Assembly (NCBI GenBank): GCA_030681265.1
Contig: JAUXXD010000062.1
Location: 1-40,405 of the forward strand
Direction: 5' to 3'
Length of the DNA: 40,405 nucleotides
From: Candidatus Didemnitutus sp.
Lineage (GTDB): Bacteria > Verrucomicrobiota > Verrucomicrobiia > Opitutales > Opitutaceae
Shown here piece by piece: positions 8,660 through 16,787 of this stretch. A program made the translations under genes and the position numbers. Positions within the stretch are counted from its first letter, which is position 1; each line of letters begins with the position of its first letter. The notes beneath the pieces were generated by a model, which ran no database searches, was not told the DNA's origin, and was given only the letters and a program-made list of their open reading frames with translations.

Positions 8660-9535
8660 ATGGCAACGCATTCGATCGCATTTATCGGCACCGGCGTGAT
8701 GGGCCGCAGCATGGCCGGACATCTCCTCCGCGCCGGGCACACCTTGCACGTGCACAACCGCACGCGCGCGAAGGCGCAGGAGTTGCTCGACGCGGGCGCA
8801 ACGTGGCACGACACGCCCGGCCGCGCGGCAGCCGCGGCGGAATTTGTGTTCACAATTGTCGGTTTCCCGCAGGACGTGGAGCAAACCTACTACGGCGAAC
8901 ACGGCGTGCTGGCCCACGCGCACGCCGGCGCGGTGTTGGTGGACATGACAACTTCGAGTCCGGCGCTGGCGCAACGCATCGCCGCCGACGCGGGTGCGCG
9001 CGGGCTGGCGGCGCTCGATGCACCGGTTTCGGGCGGAGACATCGGCGCGAAGGAAGCGCGGCTCGTCATCATGGTCGGCGGCGCCGAAGCGGCGTTCGCG
9101 CGCGGGCAACCGCTCTTCGCCGTGATGGGTAAAAACATTCTGCGGCACGGCGGCCCCGGCGCGGGCCAGTATTGCAAACTCGCTAATCAAATCGCGATCG
9201 CGGCGGGGATGCTCGCGTGGTGCGAGGCGTTGCTTTTCGCGCAAAAGGCCGGACTCGATCCGGCGCGCGTGCTGGAGAGCATCGGCGGCGGCGCGGCGGG
9301 CAGCTGGTCACTCAACAACTACGGACCGCGCGCGCTGCGTGGTGATTTCGCGGCCGGTTTCTACGTGAAGCATTTCCGCAAGGACCTGCGGCTCGCGCTG
9401 GAGTCGGCGACCGAACTCGGGCTCGCGTTGCCCGGCCTCGCGCAAGCGCAGGCGCTCTACGAAAAGGTCAGCGCGTGCGGCTGGGATGAGTGCGGCACGC
9501 ACGTATTGTTCCGCTACTACGCGGAACGCGCCTGA
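8660..9535 (+). CDS. NAD(P)-dependent beta-hydroxyacid dehydrogenase (HIBADH/GLYR type)
   Basis: 291 residues from ATG 8660 (MATHSIAFIGTGVMGRSMAG); the frame runs further upstream but without homology. The Rossmann motif is GTGVMG (10-15), with R34 in HNRT suggesting NADP(H). The substrate-binding motif is DAPVSGGDIGAKE (120-132) and the catalytic lysine is K173 in GQYCKLANQ, with N176. The C-terminal helical domain is complete. It probably reduces or oxidises a short 3-hydroxy acid (3-hydroxyisobutyrate, tartronate semialdehyde or succinic semialdehyde are the usual options); substrate cannot be fixed from sequence. Divergent from the AEC permease. Confidence 0.9.
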   Translation: MATHSIAFIGTGVMGRSMAGHLLRAGHTLHVHNRTRAKAQELLDAGATWHDTPGRAAAAAEFVFTIVGFPQDVEQTYYGEHGVLAHAHAGAVLVDMTTSSPALAQRIAADAGARGLAALDAPVSGGDIGAKEARLVIMVGGAEAAFARGQPLFAVMGKNILRHGGPGAGQYCKLANQIAIAAGMLAWCEALLFAQKAGLDPARVLESIGGGAAGSWSLNNYGPRALRGDFAAGFYVKHFRKDLRLALESATELGLALPGLAQAQALYEKVSACGWDECGTHVLFRYYAERA

Positions 9536-9547
9536 ATCGGCGCGCCC

Positions 9548-9982
9548 TCAACCACCGTTGGGGTCGACGGTGATGCGGCGCCGTTCCAACAACCGCACCG
9601 CGAGCCAGCCGCCGCCAATTACGACGGCGAAGTTGGCGAGCCAGAACCAAAGGGGATGCGGGAACGCGAGGAGATTCATCACACTCGCGGCGACGAAAAG
9701 GATCGTTACCATCACCGCTTGGCGGCGATCGGCGTTGTAGGATAGTTTGCCGGCCAGCCAAGCGCCGGCCGTCACGCCAATCGCGTAGCTCGCGAGGACG
9801 AGCAGCATCGCGGTGACCGGCAGGTTGCGGATGAATTCGCCCATCGCTTCCTTGTTCGACGAGTCCACGCCTTCGGGCAACGGGTAAAGGCGCTGGCTGA
9901 AAATCTGGAGCATGCTGATGAGCACGACGCCGGTGACGGCACCGACCATCGCGGCAAAGGTGTTGCGGATAATTTCCTTCAT
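9548..9982 (-). CDS. Small integral membrane protein, unknown function
   Basis: 144 residues, ATG 9982. Four hydrophobic segments: ~8-27 (TFAAMVGAVTGVVLISMLQI), ~55-77, ~88-106 and ~110-130, ending in a basic tail (RLLERRRITVDPNGG). The residues between segments one and two form a polar loop. I recognise no family beyond a general likeness to small four-helix proteins of unknown function. It ends 12 bases from the convergent dehydrogenase and begins 80 bases after the end of the phosphofructokinase gene on the same strand, so it may be a distal operon member. Confidence 0.72.
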   Translation of the reverse strand: MKEIIRNTFAAMVGAVTGVVLISMLQIFSQRLYPLPEGVDSSNKEAMGEFIRNLPVTAMLLVLASYAIGVTAGAWLAGKLSYNADRRQAVMVTILFVAASVMNLLAFPHPLWFWLANFAVVIGGGWLAVRLLERRRITVDPNGG

Positions 9983-10062
9983 GGGGTGGCGGGGTTGGCG
10001 GAAGGATTGCGCGCGGCGCGGCTGAGTAAAGCGAGTTTCGGCCGCGCGCCACGCGGAGATGG

Positions 10063-11148
10063 TCAGTCGCCCCAGCAGATGCCGAGGGCCCGACCGGTGC
10101 GGATGAGGTCGCCGTCCGTGGGCACGGTGCGGAGTTTGCCGACGGCTTCCTCAATCGGAATATCGACGATGTCCGGCTCCTTGAGCGCGACCATGCGGCC
10201 GTATTTCTGTTCGTCGATGAGGCGGACGGCGCTCGCGCCGAAACGCGTGCAAAGGAGACGATCGAGCGTCGTGGGGACGCCGCCGCGCTGCAAATGACCG
10301 AGCACGGTGGCGCGGGTTTCCTTGCCGGTGCGCTTGGCAATTTCGTCGGCCACGACCAAACTCACGCCCCCGAGTCGTGCTTCGCGGTTGGCTTCGGAAG
10401 AGCCGCCTTGCGTGATGAAATCGCCGCCCTTGAGCCGCGCGCCTTCGGCGACGACGACCATGGTGAAGCGTTTGCCCTCGGCTTCGCGTTCGAGGATTTT
10501 CCTCACCACACTCTCGTAGCTGAAGGGAATTTCCGGAATCAGCACGACGCTGGCGCCGCCGGCGATGCCCGCGTGAGCGGCAATCCAGCCCGCGTAACGG
10601 CCCATCATTTCGACGACCATGACGCGACTATGGCTTTGCGCGTGGGTGCGCAGGCGGTCGATCGCGTCGGTCGCGAACGAGACGGCGGAATCGAAACCGA
10701 AGGTCACGCTCGTGCCGTCGATGTCGTTGTCGATGGTCTTGGGCACACCGACGATCGGGATGCCGGCGGCCATGCATTGCAGACCGATGGAGAGCGATCC
10801 GTCACCGCCGAGGACGACAAGGGCGCGCAACCCGAGTGCGTCGAAATTGCGTTTGGCTTCGGCGAGGACGGCGGGGTCGATCGCTTTGCTTTCACCGTGA
10901 CCTACTTTGGCGGTGAACCGGCCTTTGTTGGATGTGCCGAGCACGGTGCCACCGAGATAGAGCAGGCCGTCCATCTCGCGATAATCAAGCGGACGCGCCT
11001 GCACCGGTGAGAGCAGGCCGTCGAAGCCGCTGTAGATGCCAAGTGTTTCCCAGCCGCGGCGATCGGCGGCTTTGACAACGGCGTAGATGACCGCGTTGAG
11101 GCCGGGGCAATCTCCGCCGCCCGTGACAATGCCGATGCGTTCTTTCAT
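10063..11148 (-). CDS. pfkA: 6-phosphofructokinase
   Basis: 361 residues. Conserved blocks: IGIVTGGGDCPGLNAV (5-20), YSGFDGLL, GGTVLGTSNKGRF, GGDGS (114-118), PKTIDNDIDGT (136-146), FGFDSAV, VMVVEMMGRYAGWIA (177-190) and a C-terminal GHLQRGGVPTTLDR. It phosphorylates fructose-6-phosphate. G117, equivalent to E. coli G104, indicates ATP rather than pyrophosphate as donor; K137, at the E. coli G124 position, is the residue seen in PPi enzymes and in the group III ATP enzymes. The combination G/K points to the latter, usually not allosterically regulated, type. The 210 bases upstream hold no gene. Confidence 0.95.
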   Translation of the reverse strand: MKERIGIVTGGGDCPGLNAVIYAVVKAADRRGWETLGIYSGFDGLLSPVQARPLDYREMDGLLYLGGTVLGTSNKGRFTAKVGHGESKAIDPAVLAEAKRNFDALGLRALVVLGGDGSLSIGLQCMAAGIPIVGVPKTIDNDIDGTSVTFGFDSAVSFATDAIDRLRTHAQSHSRVMVVEMMGRYAGWIAAHAGIAGGASVVLIPEIPFSYESVVRKILEREAEGKRFTMVVVAEGARLKGGDFITQGGSSEANREARLGGVSLVVADEIAKRTGKETRATVLGHLQRGGVPTTLDRLLCTRFGASAVRLIDEQKYGRMVALKEPDIVDIPIEEAVGKLRTVPTDGDLIRTGRALGICWGD

Positions 11149-11358
11149 GTGAATGCGATAAAGTAGTGAGCGTGCTGCGCGTGGGAGGAAGGCGGACTTA
11201 AAAACACCGTGGCAGCAGACTCAACGCCGAATTGTGTCACGCCTGTGCACGCATGGGCTTTCCCTGCGCATGGCTTGCGCAAGAGCGAGTTACGCCGGTC
11301 CAACGCGACCGCGCGACGAGCGGAAAGATCGTGCGCGGCGAGGGCGGGGGCGCGGAAC

Positions 11359-13998
11359 TCAGTGCGTATGCGCGTCGTCGGTCTCTTCGAAATCGCTGCC
11401 CGAGCGCACCGGCCGAATCGCGCTGCCGTAGAACAGCGCGTTAAAAAACACGCGGTTGCCACCATACCAAAAGCCGCGGAAATTCGGGTCGTCGGGCAAC
11501 GCGACCACCGCGCCGCGGCCCGTGGCCAACGCGACGAGCGCGGCGGAATTCGCGATTTGTTTCTGATTCGCTTCGGACGCGAAACCGGCCTTGAGCGGCT
11601 GCGCCGTGTAGACGGCGGGCGTTTCGTAAGGCGATTTCGCGGGCTTGAGAATCAGCGTATTGGTGCGGCAGAACGTAATGCGCTCGCCGGAGAATCCGTA
11701 GCCGAGCGGATGCGTCACGTCGATCGACGCGGCGAACAACGCACCGGCCACGAGTTTTTGCGCTTCGCGATCGGACGCGCTGCCGTAGGGGAAGCGACCG
11801 CTCTCGCCGTCGTTGGTGGGCGCGGCCGGCGCCCGCGCGGTAGCGAATTCGAGCGCGGCGATTTCCTTTTTGCCCGCCCATTGGGCGGCGCGGCCCATGA
11901 CGACGAGTGTGCCGCCCTCGCGCACCCAACGCTTAAGCGCGACGCTGACAGTTTCGCTCAGGTCGTCGTAGCGGCCGTCGGCCATTACGATGGCGTTGTA
12001 GCGCGTGAGATTGGCGCGGCCGAGCTGGTTGACCTCGAGCAGCGTCGGCACGAGGCCGACGCGTTGGTCGAGCACGTGCCACGCCGCACCGATGTCTTGT
12101 TGGTCCACGCCGTCGCCGACGATGAGCGCGACTTGCGGCGCGACGAGGGGAATGAACGAGGGCGAACCAAAATCGACGCCCTTCGGCGTCAGGCCGGTGG
12201 AAAAGCCGCCCACGACAACCGCGTCTTCACGCACGATAGTGTCGATCACACTGCGAATGAGCGCGGCTTTCTCCGGTTGCATCCCGACGGGGATGAGCAC
12301 GGCACCGGGATGGAAGGAGTGCCGCGTGCCGTCGGCGGCGACGGCTTCGAGTGGCGCGGTCAGGCCCTTGACCATCACGCCAGCGCGATGCAAGCGCTGC
12401 AACGCGCGCGGGGCATAATAAGCATTCCAGTGAAACAGGTAGGCGTAGTTGCTGTGGCCGCCGATGAGCTGGCCGGCCGGAAACGGGGGCGTGCCCACCA
12501 CGGCGCCGACCGCAGGTGCTTTTTCCAATTCGGCAAACGGCAGATTGTAGGCCAGCGGCAACGTCCACGCCGAGACGTCATAGAAGGTGTTGTCGGCAAA
12601 CTTGGTGCGCTGCACGAACATCTCCGTGAGCAAACGGAATTGCGCCTGCTCCGTCAGCGCGACCCATGCCGTGCCGGGACGATACGTTTGGCCCGCCACG
12701 GTGAGCACTTCGGTGAGCGCGCGCACTTCCACGCGGTGACGCGCGAGGAGTGCGAGAAATTCCCACGCGCGCGCCGGATCGCCGTCGTCGCCGAACACGT
12801 AGGCCTTGATTTTCGACGCGCGGGCGAGCGCGGCGGTTTCCTTCGGGTAATCGCGTTGGCCGGCGAGCAGTTCCCGGCGCAACGTCAGGCTGGCTTCGAT
12901 CGTGCTGAAGGACGTGATGACTTGATTGCGAATCGCAAAGGCGAAGGTGAGACGACCGTTGTCGGTGTCCTGCGCGTGGCCGCGCGCGCTGGCTTGCTCA
13001 AACAAGATCCCGACCGTGCCGAGCAAGTCAGGATAGGTGGAACCTTTACCCGGATAAAAATCATCGAAGCCCTGCTCGCTGTAGTAAAAGACGCCTTGGC
13101 CATCGAAGGCGTTTTGGTGAAACGCGGCGATGCGATGCGTCAACTCGAAGACGCGCGCGGGCGAGCTCGGGTTGTTGCGACTCGGCACGCCGGGCTGAAA
13201 GAAAAACGTCGTGTTCGGGCCCATCTCGTGGTGATCGGTCAGCACACTCGGGCGCCAACGATGGAACAATTCGGCGCGCGCACGCGCTTCGGGATGCACC
13301 AGCGGCAGCCAGTCGCGGTTCGGGTCGAACAAGTAGTGGTTAAACCGGCCGCGCGGCCAGACTTCGTTGTGCTCGCGGTCCGCCGGATCAGCCGAGGGAT
13401 GCGTGAGCGACTTGTGTTGGTTGAACCATTGTGCGGAGCGATCGCCGCCGTCGGGATTGCGCTGCGCTTCCACGAGGATGACCGCCTGTTGCAACGTCGC
13501 GATCGTCTTCGCGTCCTGCGCCGCCGCGAGGTGATAGACCACCAACGGCATCGCGTTCACGCCGCTGGGCTCGTTGCCGTGAATGCTGTAACCGAGATCG
13601 ATAATCACCGGCATTTTTTCCAAATTGAGCGAGTCGTGCCGCGCCGGATCGAAGAGCGCAAGGTGCTCCGTGCGGATTTGCTCCAAGCGCGCGTGGTTTT
13701 CCGGCGACGTGATCGTGAGTAAGATGAGCGGCTTTTGTTCGTGCGTGTAGCCGAGGATCTCGAACTTCACGCGCTCTGGTGCCGCCGCCGCGACCGCGCG
13801 CAGATAAGCGGTGATCAATTCGCTGCGCAGGTGCCACTCGCCCGGCGCGAAGCCGAAAAACTGCTCCGGCGTCGGGACCTGCGGATTGTAAGTCGTGCCC
13901 GCCGGCAGGAAGTAGCCGGGCGGTGGCGTCGCGCGCAGCGTCGGCAAAATTCCCAGACCTAGAACGAATACGAGGAGTAGCAGGCGGTGGAGAAACAT
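11359..13998 (-). CDS. Secreted M14-family zinc carboxypeptidase-like protein
   Basis: 879 residues from ATG 13998, where a signal peptide begins (MFLHRLLLLVFVLGLGILPTLRAT); a longer frame exists upstream but reads as non-coding. Residues ~45-400 are the peptidase domain: zinc ligands H140 and E143 in YSIHGNEPSG, substrate-binding RNPDGGD (180-186), and H256/H257 in LTDHHEMGP as the third ligand. The remaining ~450 residues include a class-I glutamine-amidotransferase-like fold (VALIVGDGVDQQDIGAAWHVL, YNAIVMADGRYDD) with no visible catalytic Cys. Large M14 proteins of this build occur in Gram-negative secretomes and probably digest extracellular peptides. It is divergent from the cyclophilin gene. 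Confidence 0.9.
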   Translation of the reverse strand: MFLHRLLLLVFVLGLGILPTLRATPPPGYFLPAGTTYNPQVPTPEQFFGFAPGEWHLRSELITAYLRAVAAAAPERVKFEILGYTHEQKPLILLTITSPENHARLEQIRTEHLALFDPARHDSLNLEKMPVIIDLGYSIHGNEPSGVNAMPLVVYHLAAAQDAKTIATLQQAVILVEAQRNPDGGDRSAQWFNQHKSLTHPSADPADREHNEVWPRGRFNHYLFDPNRDWLPLVHPEARARAELFHRWRPSVLTDHHEMGPNTTFFFQPGVPSRNNPSSPARVFELTHRIAAFHQNAFDGQGVFYYSEQGFDDFYPGKGSTYPDLLGTVGILFEQASARGHAQDTDNGRLTFAFAIRNQVITSFSTIEASLTLRRELLAGQRDYPKETAALARASKIKAYVFGDDGDPARAWEFLALLARHRVEVRALTEVLTVAGQTYRPGTAWVALTEQAQFRLLTEMFVQRTKFADNTFYDVSAWTLPLAYNLPFAELEKAPAVGAVVGTPPFPAGQLIGGHSNYAYLFHWNAYYAPRALQRLHRAGVMVKGLTAPLEAVAADGTRHSFHPGAVLIPVGMQPEKAALIRSVIDTIVREDAVVVGGFSTGLTPKGVDFGSPSFIPLVAPQVALIVGDGVDQQDIGAAWHVLDQRVGLVPTLLEVNQLGRANLTRYNAIVMADGRYDDLSETVSVALKRWVREGGTLVVMGRAAQWAGKKEIAALEFATARAPAAPTNDGESGRFPYGSASDREAQKLVAGALFAASIDVTHPLGYGFSGERITFCRTNTLILKPAKSPYETPAVYTAQPLKAGFASEANQKQIANSAALVALATGRGAVVALPDDPNFRGFWYGGNRVFFNALFYGSAIRPVRSGSDFEETDDAHTH

Positions 13999-14043
13999 CG
14001 CTGGCAACTTGCACTCGTGCTTCGAACCCGCCAACCCAATTTT

Positions 14044-14063
14044 GTGGCGTAGGACTACGCCAC
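14044..14063. promoter_or_regulatory. Perfect inverted repeat between divergent genes
   Basis: GTGGCGTAG, two bases, CTACGCCAC: a 9+9 near-perfect palindrome about 45 bases before the M14 start and 155 bases before the cyclophilin start. The two-base centre makes an RNA hairpin poor and a dimer-binding operator more plausible. No matching second copy was noticed in the window. Confidence 0.4.
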
Positions 14064-14218
14064 GAATGACGGATAATTTCCGGACAATCATGACTACATG
14101 GGCGACCATGCAGACGCGACGCACTTTCGAATTCAGGGACGCCTCGCGCCGTCGCCTCAAGTGCGCGCTGGCCAACGTCACGCGAACCACTAGAATGCTG
14201 CGACACCCCTTCCTCTTC

Positions 14219-15376
14219 ATGCGGAGATTCCTGCTTTTGCTCACGGTGGCTGCGGCCACGTTGCTCTACGCCGACGACCACGGTCTGCCCGACGGACTCT
14301 ACGCCGAGTTCGCCACGCCGCGCGGTTCGTTCTTTGTGTCCCTCCACTACGATCGCGTGCCGATGACCGTGGCCTCGTTCGTCGGCCGCGCCGAGGGCAC
14401 CCTCGCGCCGCGCGAGGGGAAACCCTTTTTCACCGGTCTGCGCTGGTATCGCGTAGTGCCTAATTTTGTTATTCAAAGTGGCGACCCCGTGCGCAGCGCC
14501 GCCGCGCCAGGCGCGAAGCTCACCGAAGAAGACGATGCCGCGGGACATCCGTTTTCGTTTCCCGACGAAGTCGCGCCCGGCCTGCATCACACCAGCGCGG
14601 GCGTGCTCTCCATGGCCAACGGCGGGCCCGATACCAACAGCAGTGAATTTTTCCTCACCTTGCGCGACACCAACCGTCTGAACTACCTGCACAGCGTCTT
14701 CGGTCGCGTGGTGCGCGGCGGCGAATGGCTCCCGCAGATTCCGCAAGACGAGGCCTTCACCATTACGATTCATCGCATCGGCGAGGCGGCGCGTAATTTC
14801 CGCGCCGACGAAGCAAGTTTCACCGCGCGCGTGACTGCCGCCGTCAAATACACCGCCGCCAAGACGCCGGGGCCGACCGCGCACTTCGACGATCCCGACC
14901 TCGTGTTGCCCCAGGAGCCTCCGCGCGCGCAGGCGTTCAATTTCAAACTGGCCAACTTCGAGCGCTTCACCGGCCGCAAGATTTACGGGCGAGTGTTCAA
15001 AGAGTTCCGTCCGTTGCGCGAAGGCCAGAAACTTGGCGCGTATCACCGCGAACTCGCCGAACAACTCGGCGTGGTCGACGACGGCGTGCTCGTGAGTTAC
15101 TTCGCGGATCTCGATCAATGGATGATCTGGATCGCCGAGGCGCAGTTACCGCTCTTCATGGGTCGCAGCGGCACTCGCGATGAGTTCCTCGCCAACGACG
15201 GCTTGATGCATCGGAAGCATGATTTCTTCGACGGCGCCAAAGCGCGCGGTGCCGCCTTCGCCGCGCAAGCGATGGCGGAAGGCCGCACGGTGAGCGACGC
15301 GCAACGCATCAAACTCATCGTCGATGAAGTGCTCGACGAGCTGATCGTCCGTTTCGAGCCATCCGCCCAACGCTAA
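14219..15376 (+). CDS. Secreted cyclophilin-type peptidyl-prolyl isomerase
   Basis: 385 residues from ATG 14219 (MRRFLLLLTVAAATLLYADD, a signal peptide); ATG 14195 is possible. Residues ~25-190 are a cyclophilin domain: LPDGLYAEFATPRGSFFVSL, VPMTVASFVGRAEG, FTGLRWYRVVPNFVIQSGDP, AGVLSMANGGPDTNSSEFFLTL and LHSVFGRVVRGGE. The equivalent of the catalytic arginine is in the LRWYRVVP segment. The last ~190 residues are not cyclophilin and resemble no family I know; they carry several Glu/Arg-rich helices. It should assist folding of proteins in the periplasm. The start of the M20 gene follows 27 bases after its stop, so these two are likely co-transcribed. Confidence 0.88.
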   Translation: MRRFLLLLTVAAATLLYADDHGLPDGLYAEFATPRGSFFVSLHYDRVPMTVASFVGRAEGTLAPREGKPFFTGLRWYRVVPNFVIQSGDPVRSAAAPGAKLTEEDDAAGHPFSFPDEVAPGLHHTSAGVLSMANGGPDTNSSEFFLTLRDTNRLNYLHSVFGRVVRGGEWLPQIPQDEAFTITIHRIGEAARNFRADEASFTARVTAAVKYTAAKTPGPTAHFDDPDLVLPQEPPRAQAFNFKLANFERFTGRKIYGRVFKEFRPLREGQKLGAYHRELAEQLGVVDDGVLVSYFADLDQWMIWIAEAQLPLFMGRSGTRDEFLANDGLMHRKHDFFDGAKARGAAFAAQAMAEGRTVSDAQRIKLIVDEVLDELIVRFEPSAQR

Positions 15377-15403
15377 ATTTTCACGCAACTCCTCCCACGC
15401 CCC

Positions 15404-16741
15404 ATGAAATCCCTCACCGCCATTTATCTTCTCGTCGGCACGCTGTTCGCGCCGCTCTCCCTTGTCGCCGCATCGCCGGAATTCCGCAACGCCGTCATCG
15501 CCAGCGTGGCGGCGGAGTATCCGTCGCTGGCGACGATTTACCACGATCTGCACGAGCATCCGGAATTGTCATTCATGGAAACGCGCACCGCTGGCATCGT
15601 CGCGGTGGAGTTGCGCGCGGTCGGTTGCGAAGTGACCGAGGGCGTGGGCAACACCGGCGTCGTCGGCGTGCTGCGCAACGGCCCCGGTCCCACGGTGATG
15701 ATTCGCGCCGACATGGACGCGTTGCCGATTAAGGAAGCGACCGGCCTCGACTACGCGAGCACGGCGATGGTGAAGGATTTTGCGGGCAACGACCAACCGT
15801 CGATGCACGCTTGTGCGCATGACGCGCATACGACGGGATTGATCGGCACGGCGCGCATTCTCGCGGCGCACCGCGCGCATTGGTCGGGCACGGTGCTATT
15901 CGTCGCGCAACCCGCAGAGGAAATCGGCGCGGGCGCCCGCGCGATGCTCACCGACGGATTGTTCACCAAGTTTCCGACGCCGGATTTTGTGTTGGGGTTG
16001 CATGTCGGCGGCGACATGGCAGCGGGGCAACTGGCGACGCTGGAAGGGCCGAGTTACGCCAATGTGGATTCGATCGACGTGCTCGTGCGCGGTATCGGCG
16101 GCCACGGCGCTCGCCCGCACTCGACGCGCGACCCGATCGTGCTCGCGTCGCAAATCGTCACCGCGCTGCAAACCATCGTCAGCCGCGAGCTCAGGCCCGG
16201 CACGCCCGCCGTCGTCACCGTCGGCTCAATCCAAGGCGGCACCAAGCACAACATCATCCCTGCTGAGGTGAAGCTGCAGTTGACGCTCCGCAGTTACGAA
16301 GAATCGGTGGCCAACCACCTGATCGCGTCGATCAAGCGCATTTGCGAAAATACGGCGCGGGCCGTCGGCCTGCCCGAAGATCTGCTGCCGGTCGTGACGG
16401 TTTACGGTTCACGCACGCCGCTCACCTACAACGATCCGGCTCTGACGCGGCGCGTCGATCGCACGCTGCGCAACTGGTTCCCCGCCGAGCGCTTCGAAGC
16501 GGTCGACGCCGCGACCTATGGCGAGGATTTCTCCGAATACGGCCGCACGCAACACAAGGTGCCGATCACGATTTTCTGGGTCGGCGGCACTGATCCGGTG
16601 AAGCTCGCCGAAGGACGCGCCAAGGGGCAACTCGTGCCATCAAATCACTCCGCATTTTGGGCACCCGTGCCCGGTCCGACGATCATGACTTCCGTGCTCG
16701 CGATGAGCGCCGCCGCGCTGGACTTGCTCGGCAAAAAATAA
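15404..16741 (+). CDS. Secreted M20D-family amidohydrolase
   Basis: 445 residues with a signal peptide (MKSLTAIYLLVGTLFAPLSLVAA). Family blocks: IYHDLHEHPELSF (46-58), MIRADMDALPI (99-109), the metal-binding HACAHDAHT (136-144; C137, H139), FVAQPAEEIGAGARAML (167-183; E172/E173), GGHGARPHSTRDP and ATYGEDFSEYG. Characterised relatives remove N-acyl groups from amino acids or dipeptides (hippurate hydrolase, IAA-amide hydrolase). Secretion is less usual and suggests work in the periplasm. The 3' end of this gene is repeated in part at 20828-20858 and 22197-22230. It follows the cyclophilin gene by 27 bases. Confidence 0.92.
   Translation: MKSLTAIYLLVGTLFAPLSLVAASPEFRNAVIASVAAEYPSLATIYHDLHEHPELSFMETRTAGIVAVELRAVGCEVTEGVGNTGVVGVLRNGPGPTVMIRADMDALPIKEATGLDYASTAMVKDFAGNDQPSMHACAHDAHTTGLIGTARILAAHRAHWSGTVLFVAQPAEEIGAGARAMLTDGLFTKFPTPDFVLGLHVGGDMAAGQLATLEGPSYANVDSIDVLVRGIGGHGARPHSTRDPIVLASQIVTALQTIVSRELRPGTPAVVTVGSIQGGTKHNIIPAEVKLQLTLRSYEESVANHLIASIKRICENTARAVGLPEDLLPVVTVYGSRTPLTYNDPALTRRVDRTLRNWFPAERFEAVDAATYGEDFSEYGRTQHKVPITIFWVGGTDPVKLAEGRAKGQLVPSNHSAFWAPVPGPTIMTSVLAMSAAALDLLGKK
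16703..16741 (+). repeat. M20 3'-end repeat, copy 1 (inside the intact gene)
   Basis: The last codons, MSAAALDLLGKK and stop, form copy 1 of a direct repeat. Copies 2 (20828-20858) and 3 (22197-22230) lie in intergenic DNA in the same orientation. Confidence 0.8.
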
Positions 16742-16787
16742 TCGATTGGGGCCCTTTCAACGCCGCAATTGCGCTTTTCAATCTGCC

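Noticed and set aside
8560-8853. 98-residue N-terminal extension of the AEC transporter
   Set aside because: Cys/Arg-rich, overlaps the divergent dehydrogenase; helix 1 starts at ATG 8559.
11209-13722. 837-residue plus-strand ORF opposite the M14 gene
   Set aside because: Arg/Ala/Gly-rich antisense shadow of GC3 bias; the minus frame has signal peptide and zinc motifs.
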